DNA of 64,000 bases from positions 103,483 to 167,482 of the forward strand of contig NZ_JASLDS010000030.1 in assembly GCF_030151385.1 (NCBI RefSeq), given 5' to 3'. The position numbers and the translations under genes were made by a program. Origin of the DNA: Soonwooa sp. (GTDB lineage Bacteria; Bacteroidota; Bacteroidia; Flavobacteriales; Weeksellaceae). A model generated the notes under the pieces. That model was not told the origin of the DNA. It saw only the letters and a program-made list of their open reading frames with translations, and made no database searches. Positions within the stretch are counted from its first letter, which is position 1. Each line of letters starts with the position of its first letter. Below, piece after piece: positions 7,420-14,634 of this stretch.

Positions 7420-8400
7420 TTATTTAAACAAAGCTCTTTTCAAACCAAGCGCTGCCAATTCTGATGAGAAATGAACTGCATCAACATGGTCCAAAGGATT
7501 TAGCAATCCGTAATCGTGGATAAAACCATTGAAAACCTGAATCGTAGTTGGTACTCCTGCTTCATCCAATCTGCGTGCATAAGCTAAACCTTCATCTGCC
7601 AAAATATCATTTTCGGCAATCATTACAAATGCTGGTGGAAGTCCTTTTAGCTTTTCAGCAGGCGCGTTGAAAGGCGTTGCGTAATATTCTTTACGTTTTT
7701 CAACATTAGGAAGATAATTGTCCCACATCCACTTCATCAACGGTGCAGTCAAGAATCTGCCATCTGCGTATTTTGTCCAAGACGCTCTGGTAAAATCGGC
7801 GTCGGTAACTGGCCATAGCAACAACTGGAATTTAATTTCTGGACCACCTTTGTCTTTAGCCATCAAACAAAGTACTGCCGTCATATTTCCGCCAACGCTG
7901 TTTCCAGCTGCAGCCATATTTTTACCATCAACTCCGATTTCATCGCCGTTTTCAGAAACCCATTTTGTAGCCGCATAGATTTGGTTAATCGCCACTGGAT
8001 ATTGCGCTTCTGGTGATGGTGTGTAATCTGTGAAAACCGCTGCTGCACCACTATTCACCACTAAATCTCTTACCAATCTTCGGTGTGTAGGATAATCTCC
8101 CAAAACCCAGCCACCGCCGTGTGTAAAGATAAACACTGGCAATTTTTCATTGGCTTTATTCGCTGGTTTTACGATGTGGATGTTAACGGTAATTCCGTCT
8201 TGCGTGATTTCTCTTTCTGTTTCTACAATGTCCGAATAATCAAACTGAACCGAATTTTGCGCATCTACAAGCACTTGTCTTGCTGCTTGTGGCGTCATCG
8301 TTTCTAATGGATCGCCACCACTATTGTTTAGGACGTTCAAAAATTCTCTGATTCCTTTTAGGATTTGTGGATCGTTTTCCGCTTTTACATTTTGTGACAT
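7420..8400 (-). CDS. Alpha/beta hydrolase, hormone-sensitive-lipase-type esterase
   Basis: Cytoplasmic carboxylesterase/lipase; 326 residues. The oxyanion-hole motif HGGGW is at 94-98, the nucleophile Ser168 in GNSVGG, the acid Asp265 in AENDILADEG and the catalytic His295 in GFIHDYG. The order and spacing are complete, so it should be active; the substrate cannot be told. No signal peptide. It stands alone, with an upstream 250-bp gap that contains its probable promoter and then two AraC regulators on the same strand. Confidence 0.9.
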   Translation of the reverse strand: MSQNVKAENDPQILKGIREFLNVLNNSGGDPLETMTPQAARQVLVDAQNSVQFDYSDIVETEREITQDGITVNIHIVKPANKANEKLPVFIFTHGGGWVLGDYPTHRRLVRDLVVNSGAAAVFTDYTPSPEAQYPVAINQIYAATKWVSENGDEIGVDGKNMAAAGNSVGGNMTAVLCLMAKDKGGPEIKFQLLLWPVTDADFTRASWTKYADGRFLTAPLMKWMWDNYLPNVEKRKEYYATPFNAPAEKLKGLPPAFVMIAENDILADEGLAYARRLDEAGVPTTIQVFNGFIHDYGLLNPLDHVDAVHFSSELAALGLKRALFK

Positions 8401-8506
8401 AATTTTTGTTTTTAAAGATGAATGATTTCGATTAAATATGATGTTATTGCATCATTTTGCGTCTGTAATCTTAATTAGCTAATTCTCTTTGATTAATTTG
8501 ACACTG

Positions 8507-8514
8507 CAAAGGTA
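8507..8514 (-). promoter_or_regulatory. -7 promoter box for esterase gene
   Basis: On the minus strand TACCTTTG, an exact TAnnTTTG match, about 107 nt before the start codon; the -33 position holds only a weak T-rich match. Confidence 0.4.
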
Positions 8515-8653
8515 TCTCACCCAACAAGTCAATAAAATGGTAAAATCGTCCTATTTATTGTACATTTTTCCTTTAAGTCCTTTTTCTTGCAACAAATACT
8601 AAATATTTTAATTGAATTTGATTCCGTTTTTAACAATAGAAATAAAATTTATC

Positions 8654-9496
8654 TTAGTTAAACCTCTTTCGAAATGCTGACGGTGAAACTTTTATCTTTT
8701 GGGTAAATAAGCGATTGAAATAGGCAGGATCGTCATAACCGAGTTTGTAGGAAACTTCTTTTACACTCAAATCTGTGTAAATCAGCAATCGCTTTGCTTC
8801 CAACAAGATTCGATTCTTGATGTACTCGTTGGGATTTTCGAAGTTGAATTTATTGAACTTATTGGACAAAGTTTTGGGTGAAATCCCTAACAAATCGGCA
8901 TAATCTGCGACACTATGTTTCTCCCGAAAATAAATTTCGACTATTCGTCCAAAATTTCGGAAAAGTTCGGCTTCACTTTTCGCATCGTGTTCTGCATCAG
9001 CAGAGAGATTTTGTTCTTTCCAAAGTCGAGTTGCCAAAATAATAAGTTCCTTTAAACGAATCCTAACCATTTCCTCCGAATGCTCATCAATAGTAGAAAG
9101 TTCGCCAATAATACATTCAAAAATACCTTGCATTCCTCCAATTTGGATTTTGGATAATTCTGTTTTCGGAATTTGAAAAATATTGTTGAATAAAAGTCCA
9201 TCGCAAGCGACCTCGGCATCATGAATCTGAACGCAATAAAAATCTCGGTTGTAAAAAATAATGTGTGCCGCCTCTTTTCCTTGTTGTGAAATATGAAGAT
9301 ATTGATTAGAATTGACGAAAAACAAGGTAAAAGCTTTTGTTTCGTAAGTATTGAAATCAATCGTTAAAGTGTAATCTTTTGGCACCAACAAAACCCGAAT
9401 ATATTCTCGTAAAGTCGCACTGTTAACCATTTCAAGATTATCGAAATCAATCTTTTGGTAGCCAAACTTCTTGTAATTTGATTCAAATTGAAACAT
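8654..9496 (-). CDS. AraC-family transcriptional regulator
   Basis: DNA-binding regulator of 280 residues. The N-terminal about 170 residues look like a cupin-type sensing domain. The C-terminal about 100 residues form the double HTH of the AraC family: first helix pair around SVADYADLLGISPKTLSNKF, second ending in VKEVSYKLGYDDPAYFNRLF and KVSPSAFRKRF. It lies 42 nt downstream of a second AraC gene on the same strand and upstream of the esterase, which is a plausible target. Effector unknown. Confidence 0.9.
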   Translation of the reverse strand: MFQFESNYKKFGYQKIDFDNLEMVNSATLREYIRVLLVPKDYTLTIDFNTYETKAFTLFFVNSNQYLHISQQGKEAAHIIFYNRDFYCVQIHDAEVACDGLLFNNIFQIPKTELSKIQIGGMQGIFECIIGELSTIDEHSEEMVRIRLKELIILATRLWKEQNLSADAEHDAKSEAELFRNFGRIVEIYFREKHSVADYADLLGISPKTLSNKFNKFNFENPNEYIKNRILLEAKRLLIYTDLSVKEVSYKLGYDDPAYFNRLFTQKIKVSPSAFRKRFN

Positions 9497-9538
9497 TAGT
9501 TTTTTTGTTTAATTCATCAAAAATTTAGCCACAAAAAA

Positions 9539-10450
9539 TTAATTAAATGACTGTCTAAAATCCAAGGGCGAAACCGAAGTTCGCTTCTTAAACAAGCGAT
9601 GAAAAGACTGTGCATGCTCGAATCCGAGTTCAAAAGCTATCTCCGAAACGGATTTATTGGTCGTAGAAAGCAGCTCTTTTGCCTTATCCAAAATACGTTC
9701 TTGAATATGTTGTTGCGTCGTTTTTCCCGTTTGAACGCGGAGCATATCACTGAGATAATTTGGACTTAAATTCAGTTCATTCGCCGCAAACTGAACCGTT
9801 GGAATTCCATTTAACACTAATTTATCCTGTTGAAAATACTCATCTAAAAGGCTTTCTAATTTGGTCAATAAATCGCTATTTACCTTTTTCCTTGTCAAAA
9901 ACTGGCGATTATAATAACGATCACAATATTTCAACAATAAATCGAGATTAGAAATCAATAAATCCTGCGTAAAAGCATCCATATTGTTATTGATCTCGCG
10001 CTTCATATTTTCAATAATTTCCATAATCGACTGCTCCTCTTTTTCCGAAAGAAACAAAGCTTCATTATTGCTATAACCAAAAAATCTGTAGTCTTTAATC
10101 TTCGACAACATCGGACTTCCATGCAAAAAATCGGGATGCACCACCAAAACAAAACCTTTAAGACTCGCCAATACAATTTCGTTAAACTGCAAAACCTGCT
10201 GTGGTGCAATAAAATACATCATTCCTTCCTCAAAATCGTAGTGACCTTGTCCGTATTTTTGAATTCCACCCGCACAATCTTTTTTGAGTGCAACAAAATA
10301 AAGATCCGACGTAAATGGAATTGTTATTCTATCTGGTTCTACGGCGACTTCATCCAAATCGAAAACGCTAATCAACGGATTGGTAGGATTATTCAAACCC
10401 AAAGCCTGATGTAGCGCACTGATACTGGAAATATTGATGGGAGTTGTCAT
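9539..10450 (-). CDS. AraC-family transcriptional regulator
   Basis: Second AraC-type activator, 303 residues, only loosely similar to its downstream neighbour. The N-terminal sensing region is about 1-190. The C-terminal double HTH includes TVQFAANELNLSPNYLSDML and VSEIAFELGFEHAQSFHRLF with the final SVSPLDFRQSF. This pattern is typical of Bacteroidetes AraC regulators that control small dehydrogenase or oxidoreductase genes. Tandem arrangement suggests one transcript; the target is unknown. Confidence 0.9.
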   Translation of the reverse strand: MTTPINISSISALHQALGLNNPTNPLISVFDLDEVAVEPDRITIPFTSDLYFVALKKDCAGGIQKYGQGHYDFEEGMMYFIAPQQVLQFNEIVLASLKGFVLVVHPDFLHGSPMLSKIKDYRFFGYSNNEALFLSEKEEQSIMEIIENMKREINNNMDAFTQDLLISNLDLLLKYCDRYYNRQFLTRKKVNSDLLTKLESLLDEYFQQDKLVLNGIPTVQFAANELNLSPNYLSDMLRVQTGKTTQQHIQERILDKAKELLSTTNKSVSEIAFELGFEHAQSFHRLFKKRTSVSPLDFRQSFN

Positions 10451-10502
10451 TTTAAATTATTTTGGAGAATATCTGTGAAGGTTCAGTTTTGTATTTTTTA
10501 AA

Positions 10503-10946
10503 CTATGGCAAATATTGGTCTTCAAATGGAATATCGTTTTCATTGAGCAAGCGTTTGTACTCATCTAAAAAAGTTTCGTGTTTATGATGCTCTTTCTACT
10601 TTTTGATGTAACCAATAATCATTTCTTTTTCTCGCAACGAATACGTAAAAGCGCCGTAACCTTCCTGCCAAGCTTCAAAATCGGGAAAGTTCGCATTCTG
10701 CTTCATCCACAAACAACTTGCAACTTTTACATCTTTCACCAGATCAGCAAGTGCCACCGACGGATGTAAACCAACCAACAAATGGATATGATCTTCAACG
10801 CCATTAATGCGGTATAATTTACATTTTTTGTTCGCCAAAATCCCCCAAATATATTTGTAAAGTTCCTCACAATGAGCTTCATTAATTGTTGGCTTTCGGT
10901 ATTTTGTCCCGAAAATGATGTGATATAAAATTTGGGTGTAACTCAT
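10503..10946 (-). pseudogene. IS200/RAYT-like Y1 transposase, interrupted by an in-frame amber codon
   Basis: HUH-family single-strand transposase (Transposase_17, Y1). The first 116 codons contain the HUH motif as HIH (residues 53-55, VEDHIHLLVGL) and the catalytic Tyr113 in GYIKK. A TAG then stops the frame at 10596-10598, but the same frame continues for 30 more codons as KEHHKHETFLDEYKRLL and on to DQYLP before a second TAG. In relatives this position reads YIxNQxEHH, so the amber is most easily a Gln codon CAG changed to TAG. The truncated product keeps both catalytic motifs but loses the C-terminal segment. It has no visible IS ends; instead REP-like palindromes lie just upstream, which suggests a RAYT. 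Confidence 0.85.
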
Positions 10947-11021
10947 GGCGGCGAGTTTTGTATTGGAGTATTAAATTTACTAATTATTGGGGATATGGTT
11001 TTTTTTTTTTCAGTTCTCTGT

Positions 11022-11290
11022 CGCCGCACTGCGTACGGGGTTATGATGTTAAGCCCTTCGGGCTTTCTTGTGTTGTGTTGCTGTCTTCTGTCTTCCCCGC
11101 ACTGCGTACGGGGTTATGAATATTAAGCCCTTGGGGCTTTTTCTTGCTGGACAATTGTCTCTCATCTTTTCCCCGCACTTCGTACGGGGCTAATGATGTT
11201 AAGCCCTTCGGGCTTTCTTGTATTGTGTTGCTATCTTCTGTCTTCCCCGCACTGCGTACGGGGTTATGAATATTAAGCCCTTCGGGCTTA
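11022..11290 (+). repeat. REP-like palindrome cluster, four units in two tandem pairs
   Basis: Each unit of about 46 bp has two hairpins: CCCCGCACTGCGTACGGGG and AAGCCCTTCGGGCTT, joined by TTATGATGTT or TTATGAATATT. Units start near 11022, 11095, 11171 and 11245. Units 1 and 3 share the GATG spacer, units 2 and 4 the GAATA spacer, and the linker (TCTTGTGTTGTGTTGCTGTC) repeats too, so a pair of about 120 bp has been duplicated. They lie upstream of the Y1 transposase gene, the standard position for REP elements around a RAYT. Confidence 0.88.
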
Positions 11291-11298
11291 CTCTTCTA

Positions 11299-11453
11299 CC
11301 GCATAAATCCGAAGGATTTAACTTTTCATAACCGTGTGTGAAATGACCAAACACACAAGAGTACACTTCCACCGCGTAAATCCGAAGGATTTAACTTTTC
11401 CATAACCGTGCGTTTCACGCACGGAGTCTACGCAAGCAACCCAAAGGGTTGAA
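11299..11453 (+). repeat. Second palindrome family beside the REP cluster
   Basis: Two copies of a unit (11299-11337 and 11371-11410) reading ACCGC(A/G)TAAATCCGAAGGATTTAAC with the hairpin AAATCCGAAGGATTT and the tail CATAACCGTG. The second is followed by CCGTGCGTTTCACGCACGG and CAACCCAAAGGGTTG hairpins. GTGTGTGAAATGACCAAACACAC (11332-11355) forms another stem-loop. No coding frame. Confidence 0.8.
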
Positions 11454-12380
11454 CTATTCCCATTCCTTTTTAATCTTCTCCATACCTTCCCGATACGTTG
11501 TCACTTTAAAATCAGGAAATCTCGAACGAAATTTTGAATCGTCAAAAATGTTATCATGTTCATAGCGAGGTAACAATTCCAAAAGCTCTTTTGCTTTCGA
11601 ACTAAACAAAGCTCCGATATTAAAAACAAATTTTGGCACCACTGAATAAGACAACTTCCTGCCAAATACTTCCGAAGCCAAGGCGATAAATTCTTTATAA
11701 GTAGGATGATTTTTATCCACAGGTAAATGCCAAGTTTGCCCAAAAGCATCGGCAGTATTACCTATCAAAGCTGTTGCTCTACTTGCATCGGGTGTCCAAA
11801 TCAAACTTCGCTTTTTAGAATCGCTTAAAGGAACTTTTAATTTTTTGCCTTCTTTTATATTGTCGAAAATAAAAGTATTGGTAATACTTTGCGTTTTCGA
11901 AGGTCCGTAAAATTCAGGGGCGCGACAAATAACGGCATTTAGTGTTCCCGCTTTTATTTCTTTCAAAACAAGTTCTGCCATATTTTTTCGAACGATTCCT
12001 TTTCTACCAACGGGCGCAAAAGCAGTTTCTTCAGTAAGAATACGGCCATCCTGCGGATACATATAAGTATTATCAAAGAAAACCAATTTCGTTCCGTGAA
12101 TTTTACACGCCTCTATTACATTTTGCAGAATAACAAGAAATTTTTCTTCCCACATTTGTGTATTCATAGGCATTCCTAAGGTAAAATAGGCGATTTCACT
12201 ACCTTTGACAGCTTCAATAGCTTGTTCGCGAAGCATTAAATCCGCCGAGAAAACCTCATCAGTTTCGTTCACTTTCTTTGCATTTCTGCTGACAATTCTG
12301 ATATCGGAAGTGTAATTTCGTTTCAATTCCCGAGCGAGTTCTTCGCCTATTTGTCCATTTGCACCTAATATTGTTTGCAT
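11454..12380 (-). CDS. NAD(P)-binding epimerase/reductase-like protein
   Basis: Rossmann-fold protein of 308 residues of the extended SDR/NmrA-like group. The N terminus has ILGANGQIGEELA, a GxxGxxG-type dinucleotide site. The usual extended-SDR Tyr-x-x-x-Lys pair is not clear, so it may be a divergent epimerase or isoflavone-reductase-like enzyme. It starts 15 nt after the stop of the DJ-1 gene on the same strand, so the two probably form an operon. Substrate unknown. Confidence 0.8.
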   Translation of the reverse strand: MQTILGANGQIGEELARELKRNYTSDIRIVSRNAKKVNETDEVFSADLMLREQAIEAVKGSEIAYFTLGMPMNTQMWEEKFLVILQNVIEACKIHGTKLVFFDNTYMYPQDGRILTEETAFAPVGRKGIVRKNMAELVLKEIKAGTLNAVICRAPEFYGPSKTQSITNTFIFDNIKEGKKLKVPLSDSKKRSLIWTPDASRATALIGNTADAFGQTWHLPVDKNHPTYKEFIALASEVFGRKLSYSVVPKFVFNIGALFSSKAKELLELLPRYEHDNIFDDSKFRSRFPDFKVTTYREGMEKIKKEWE

Positions 12381-12395
12381 TTTTTTAGTTTTAAA

Positions 12396-13112
12396 TTAAT
12401 TCACCATTTGATTTTGCAGCTTCTTTTCAAGCGTTTTTATAACCACCTTCGCCATTTCTTTTGAGCTAAAAGGATTCTGACCAGTAATCAAATTATCATC
12501 CACCACAACCTTCGATGTCATCGGAATAAAAGCGTTCTCATATTTAGCACCATGTTCTTTTAAAGCAGCTTCGAGGTTAAAAGGCACTTCCTTCTTTCGT
12601 CCAGCCAATGTTTCTTCAAACCAATCATAACCTGTTAGCTTTTTGTCTTTAATTAAATATGTTCCATCAGATAATTTCACGTTTAACAAACCTCCAACGC
12701 CATGACAAATCGCCGCAACAATTCTTTTATTTTCATATTGATTGGCGATGAGATTCTGAAGCATCTCGTTATCGGGAAAATCGTACATCGTTCCATGCCC
12801 TCCAGCCAAATAAACGACATCGAAACTTTCATTTTGAACCTCTTTCAAACTTTTGCTATTCTCCAAAATTTCCCGAAAGTTGGCGTCTTTCCAATATTCC
12901 TTCGACAATTTATTTAAAGTGAAAAACTTTAAAGATTCTGGGTCTATAGGAACCTCGCCACCATTGGGACTCGCAATTACAATTTCGTAAGCATTCTTTT
13001 TAGAAGCGTCATAAATATGCGTCAACTCGCTTAACCACAATCCGGTCGGAAAATTTCCACTGGCATAGACATTAACATTGGTTACAACGATAAGTATTTT
13101 AATTAAGGACAT
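12396..13112 (-). CDS. DJ-1/PfpI-family protein (Hsp31-like)
   Basis: Class I glutamine-amidotransferase-like fold of 238 residues. The nucleophile elbow is AAICHGVGG with the conserved Cys, and an AGGHGTMYDF segment precedes it as in Hsp31/YajL-like glyoxalase III and chaperone proteins. Cytoplasmic, probably acting in carbonyl or oxidative stress, as inferred from family. It forms a pair with the downstream NAD(P)-binding gene. The same window encodes methylglyoxal synthase, but far away. Confidence 0.85.
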   Translation of the reverse strand: MSLIKILIVVTNVNVYASGNFPTGLWLSELTHIYDASKKNAYEIVIASPNGGEVPIDPESLKFFTLNKLSKEYWKDANFREILENSKSLKEVQNESFDVVYLAGGHGTMYDFPDNEMLQNLIANQYENKRIVAAICHGVGGLLNVKLSDGTYLIKDKKLTGYDWFEETLAGRKKEVPFNLEAALKEHGAKYENAFIPMTSKVVVDDNLITGQNPFSSKEMAKVVIKTLEKKLQNQMVN

Positions 13113-13236
13113 CTCCGTGATTTTTACAAGTACAAAATTCTAAAAACTTATATGCAAAAAAGTAACCGAATTACGAAAATGAGTAGCCAAATCTCGGACA
13201 CGATTTTTTGAAAATTTTAGCTAAGAACTTAATAAC

Positions 13237-13272
13237 AAAAAAAACCTCGCAAAATTAATTTTACGAGGTTTT
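13237..13272 (-). terminator. Terminator overlapping the histidine kinase stop codon
   Basis: Stem AAAACCTCG/CGAGGTTTT. On the minus strand the left arm is the last codons of the kinase gene (ACC TCG TAA) and the T tract follows at once. Confidence 0.8.
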
Positions 13273-14433
13273 TAGTTCTTTCGGAAGTTTAAGTGTAATT
13301 CGGAAAGTTGTTCCTTTTCCGATTTCGGTTTGGCTCACTTTTATTTCGCCGTTGTGGTATTCTTTAACAACACGATTGGCAAGTGAAAGGCCCAATCCCC
13401 AACCACGTTTTTTGGTCGAATATCCAGGTTTGAAAACACTTCGCGCTTGTGCTTTCGTCATTCCCGATCCATTATCTTTAACGTCGATGTAGACATTTTT
13501 TCCTTTTCGGTACACAAAAAGTTCCAATTTACCTTCGCCTTTCATCGCATCCACAGCGTTTTTAACCAAGTTTTCGATAACCCAACTCATCAAAATTCGA
13601 CTATGTGGAATATTGATTTCTTCATAAGTCTTTTGCAAACTGAACTCAACCCGAGTCGAAATACGTTTCTTTAAATAATCAAAATTCTGCTGCACCGTTT
13701 CCACCAAATCCAAATCATTAAGATCTGGTATCGAACCAATTTTAGAAAACCTTTCCGAAATCGTTTTTAGGCGGTTAACATCCTGCTCAAGCTCTTTAAC
13801 GCCCATTCCATTTTCATCCTCCATTTTCATAATTTCTACCCAGCCAATCATTGACGACAGTGGCGTTCCGATTTGGTGTGCCGTTTCTTTTGCCAGTCCC
13901 GCCCACAAAAAACCTTCATCAGTCTTCTTCAAAGTTCTCAAAAACCAAAACGAAAATGCAATATAACCTCCAATAAACAATGCTAAAACATAGGGATAAA
14001 ACCTCAAATTATTCAACAATTCCGAGTTGTCGTAATAGATAAATTGGTTGTTAAACTCCGGCAATTGAATCTCAAACGGAGGATAGCGGCTTTCCATTTG
14101 GCGCATCATCGCTTTTAGCCTTTCCGGATTATTGAGAACATCCGACGGAATATTTCGGCTCTCGATAAGGTTACCTTTTTTATCAGTCAGGATAAAAGGA
14201 ATATCCTCATTTTCGTTGATAACATTGAGGGACAATTCGTTAAGGCGATAGTCAAAATTAACGTCCTGCATGTACTTCATCGCCGTTGCAATCGACTTTA
14301 TCCGTCCCGTTTCCTTCTCCCGCAGATAATTAATCATCACCGACGACGACAAAATGATCCCGATCACAACTGCCGTCAAAATGGTATAAATAATCCATTT
14401 ATTAATCTTCGAAAAAAAATAAAGCCTTTTCAT
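13261..14433 (-). CDS. Membrane sensor histidine kinase (orphan)
   Basis: Autophosphorylating sensor kinase of 390 residues. Membrane segments at about 13-33 and 145-166 bracket a periplasmic sensing loop of about 110 residues. The phosphoacceptor is His186 in AKETAHQIGTPLSSM, an H-box common in flavobacterial kinases (HQIGTP). The ATPase domain has the N box (ENLVKNAVDAM), G1 (DNGSGM) and G2 (GWGLGLSLA). No response regulator lies next to it, so its partner is elsewhere. The terminator arm is built from its last codons. Confidence 0.9.
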   Translation of the reverse strand: MKRLYFFSKINKWIIYTILTAVVIGIILSSSVMINYLREKETGRIKSIATAMKYMQDVNFDYRLNELSLNVINENEDIPFILTDKKGNLIESRNIPSDVLNNPERLKAMMRQMESRYPPFEIQLPEFNNQFIYYDNSELLNNLRFYPYVLALFIGGYIAFSFWFLRTLKKTDEGFLWAGLAKETAHQIGTPLSSMIGWVEIMKMEDENGMGVKELEQDVNRLKTISERFSKIGSIPDLNDLDLVETVQQNFDYLKKRISTRVEFSLQKTYEEINIPHSRILMSWVIENLVKNAVDAMKGEGKLELFVYRKGKNVYIDVKDNGSGMTKAQARSVFKPGYSTKKRGWGLGLSLANRVVKEYHNGEIKVSQTEIGKGTTFRITLKLPKELKTS

Positions 14434-14523
14434 AAAACGTTGACTAATTTAGAAAAAAATCGGGAGCTAGCAACAACATCAAGTTTTATTAAACGTGATT
14501 TATCCTTCAAATATTGTTTTTTT

Positions 14524-14622
14524 AGGAGCTTTATCCCGCTATCCGCTATATCTTTTGCGGAAGCCGCCACCACAAATGCAAAACGGCATCCACAAAAGGA
14601 TGCCGCTTCTATCGGGGCTATT
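14524..14622 (+). repeat. Dispersed structured element, copy B
   Basis: GGAGCTTTATCCCGCTATCC begins the element and AAAAGGATGCCGCTTCTATC followed by GGGGCTA ends it, matching in order the arm words of copy A at 3208-3305. The right half holds a perfect GGCATCC/GGATGCC stem that also serves as a terminator for the S9 peptidase gene. Confidence 0.6.
14580..14607 (-). terminator. Terminator downstream of S9 peptidase
   Basis: On the minus strand CGGCATCC/GGATGCCG with a 6-nt loop followed by TTTT, 28 nt beyond the peptidase stop; part of the dispersed element. Confidence 0.65.
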
Positions 14623-14634
14623 TTACAAGCTTTG

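Noticed and set aside
8439..8456. ATGATG...CATCAT inverted repeat as an operator
   Set aside because: Short, AT-rich and within a region with many chance inverted repeats; not supported by any second copy.
10503..10946. Complete IS200/IS605 insertion sequence
   Set aside because: No TnpB and no recognisable subterminal imperfect palindromes at both ends of the gene; surrounding palindromes are repeated as REP clusters instead.
11022..11290. Possible CRISPR array or tRNA-like cluster
   Set aside because: Four units in duplicated pairs with conserved linkers, not unique spacers; the palindromes fit REP elements, and no cloverleaf is seen.
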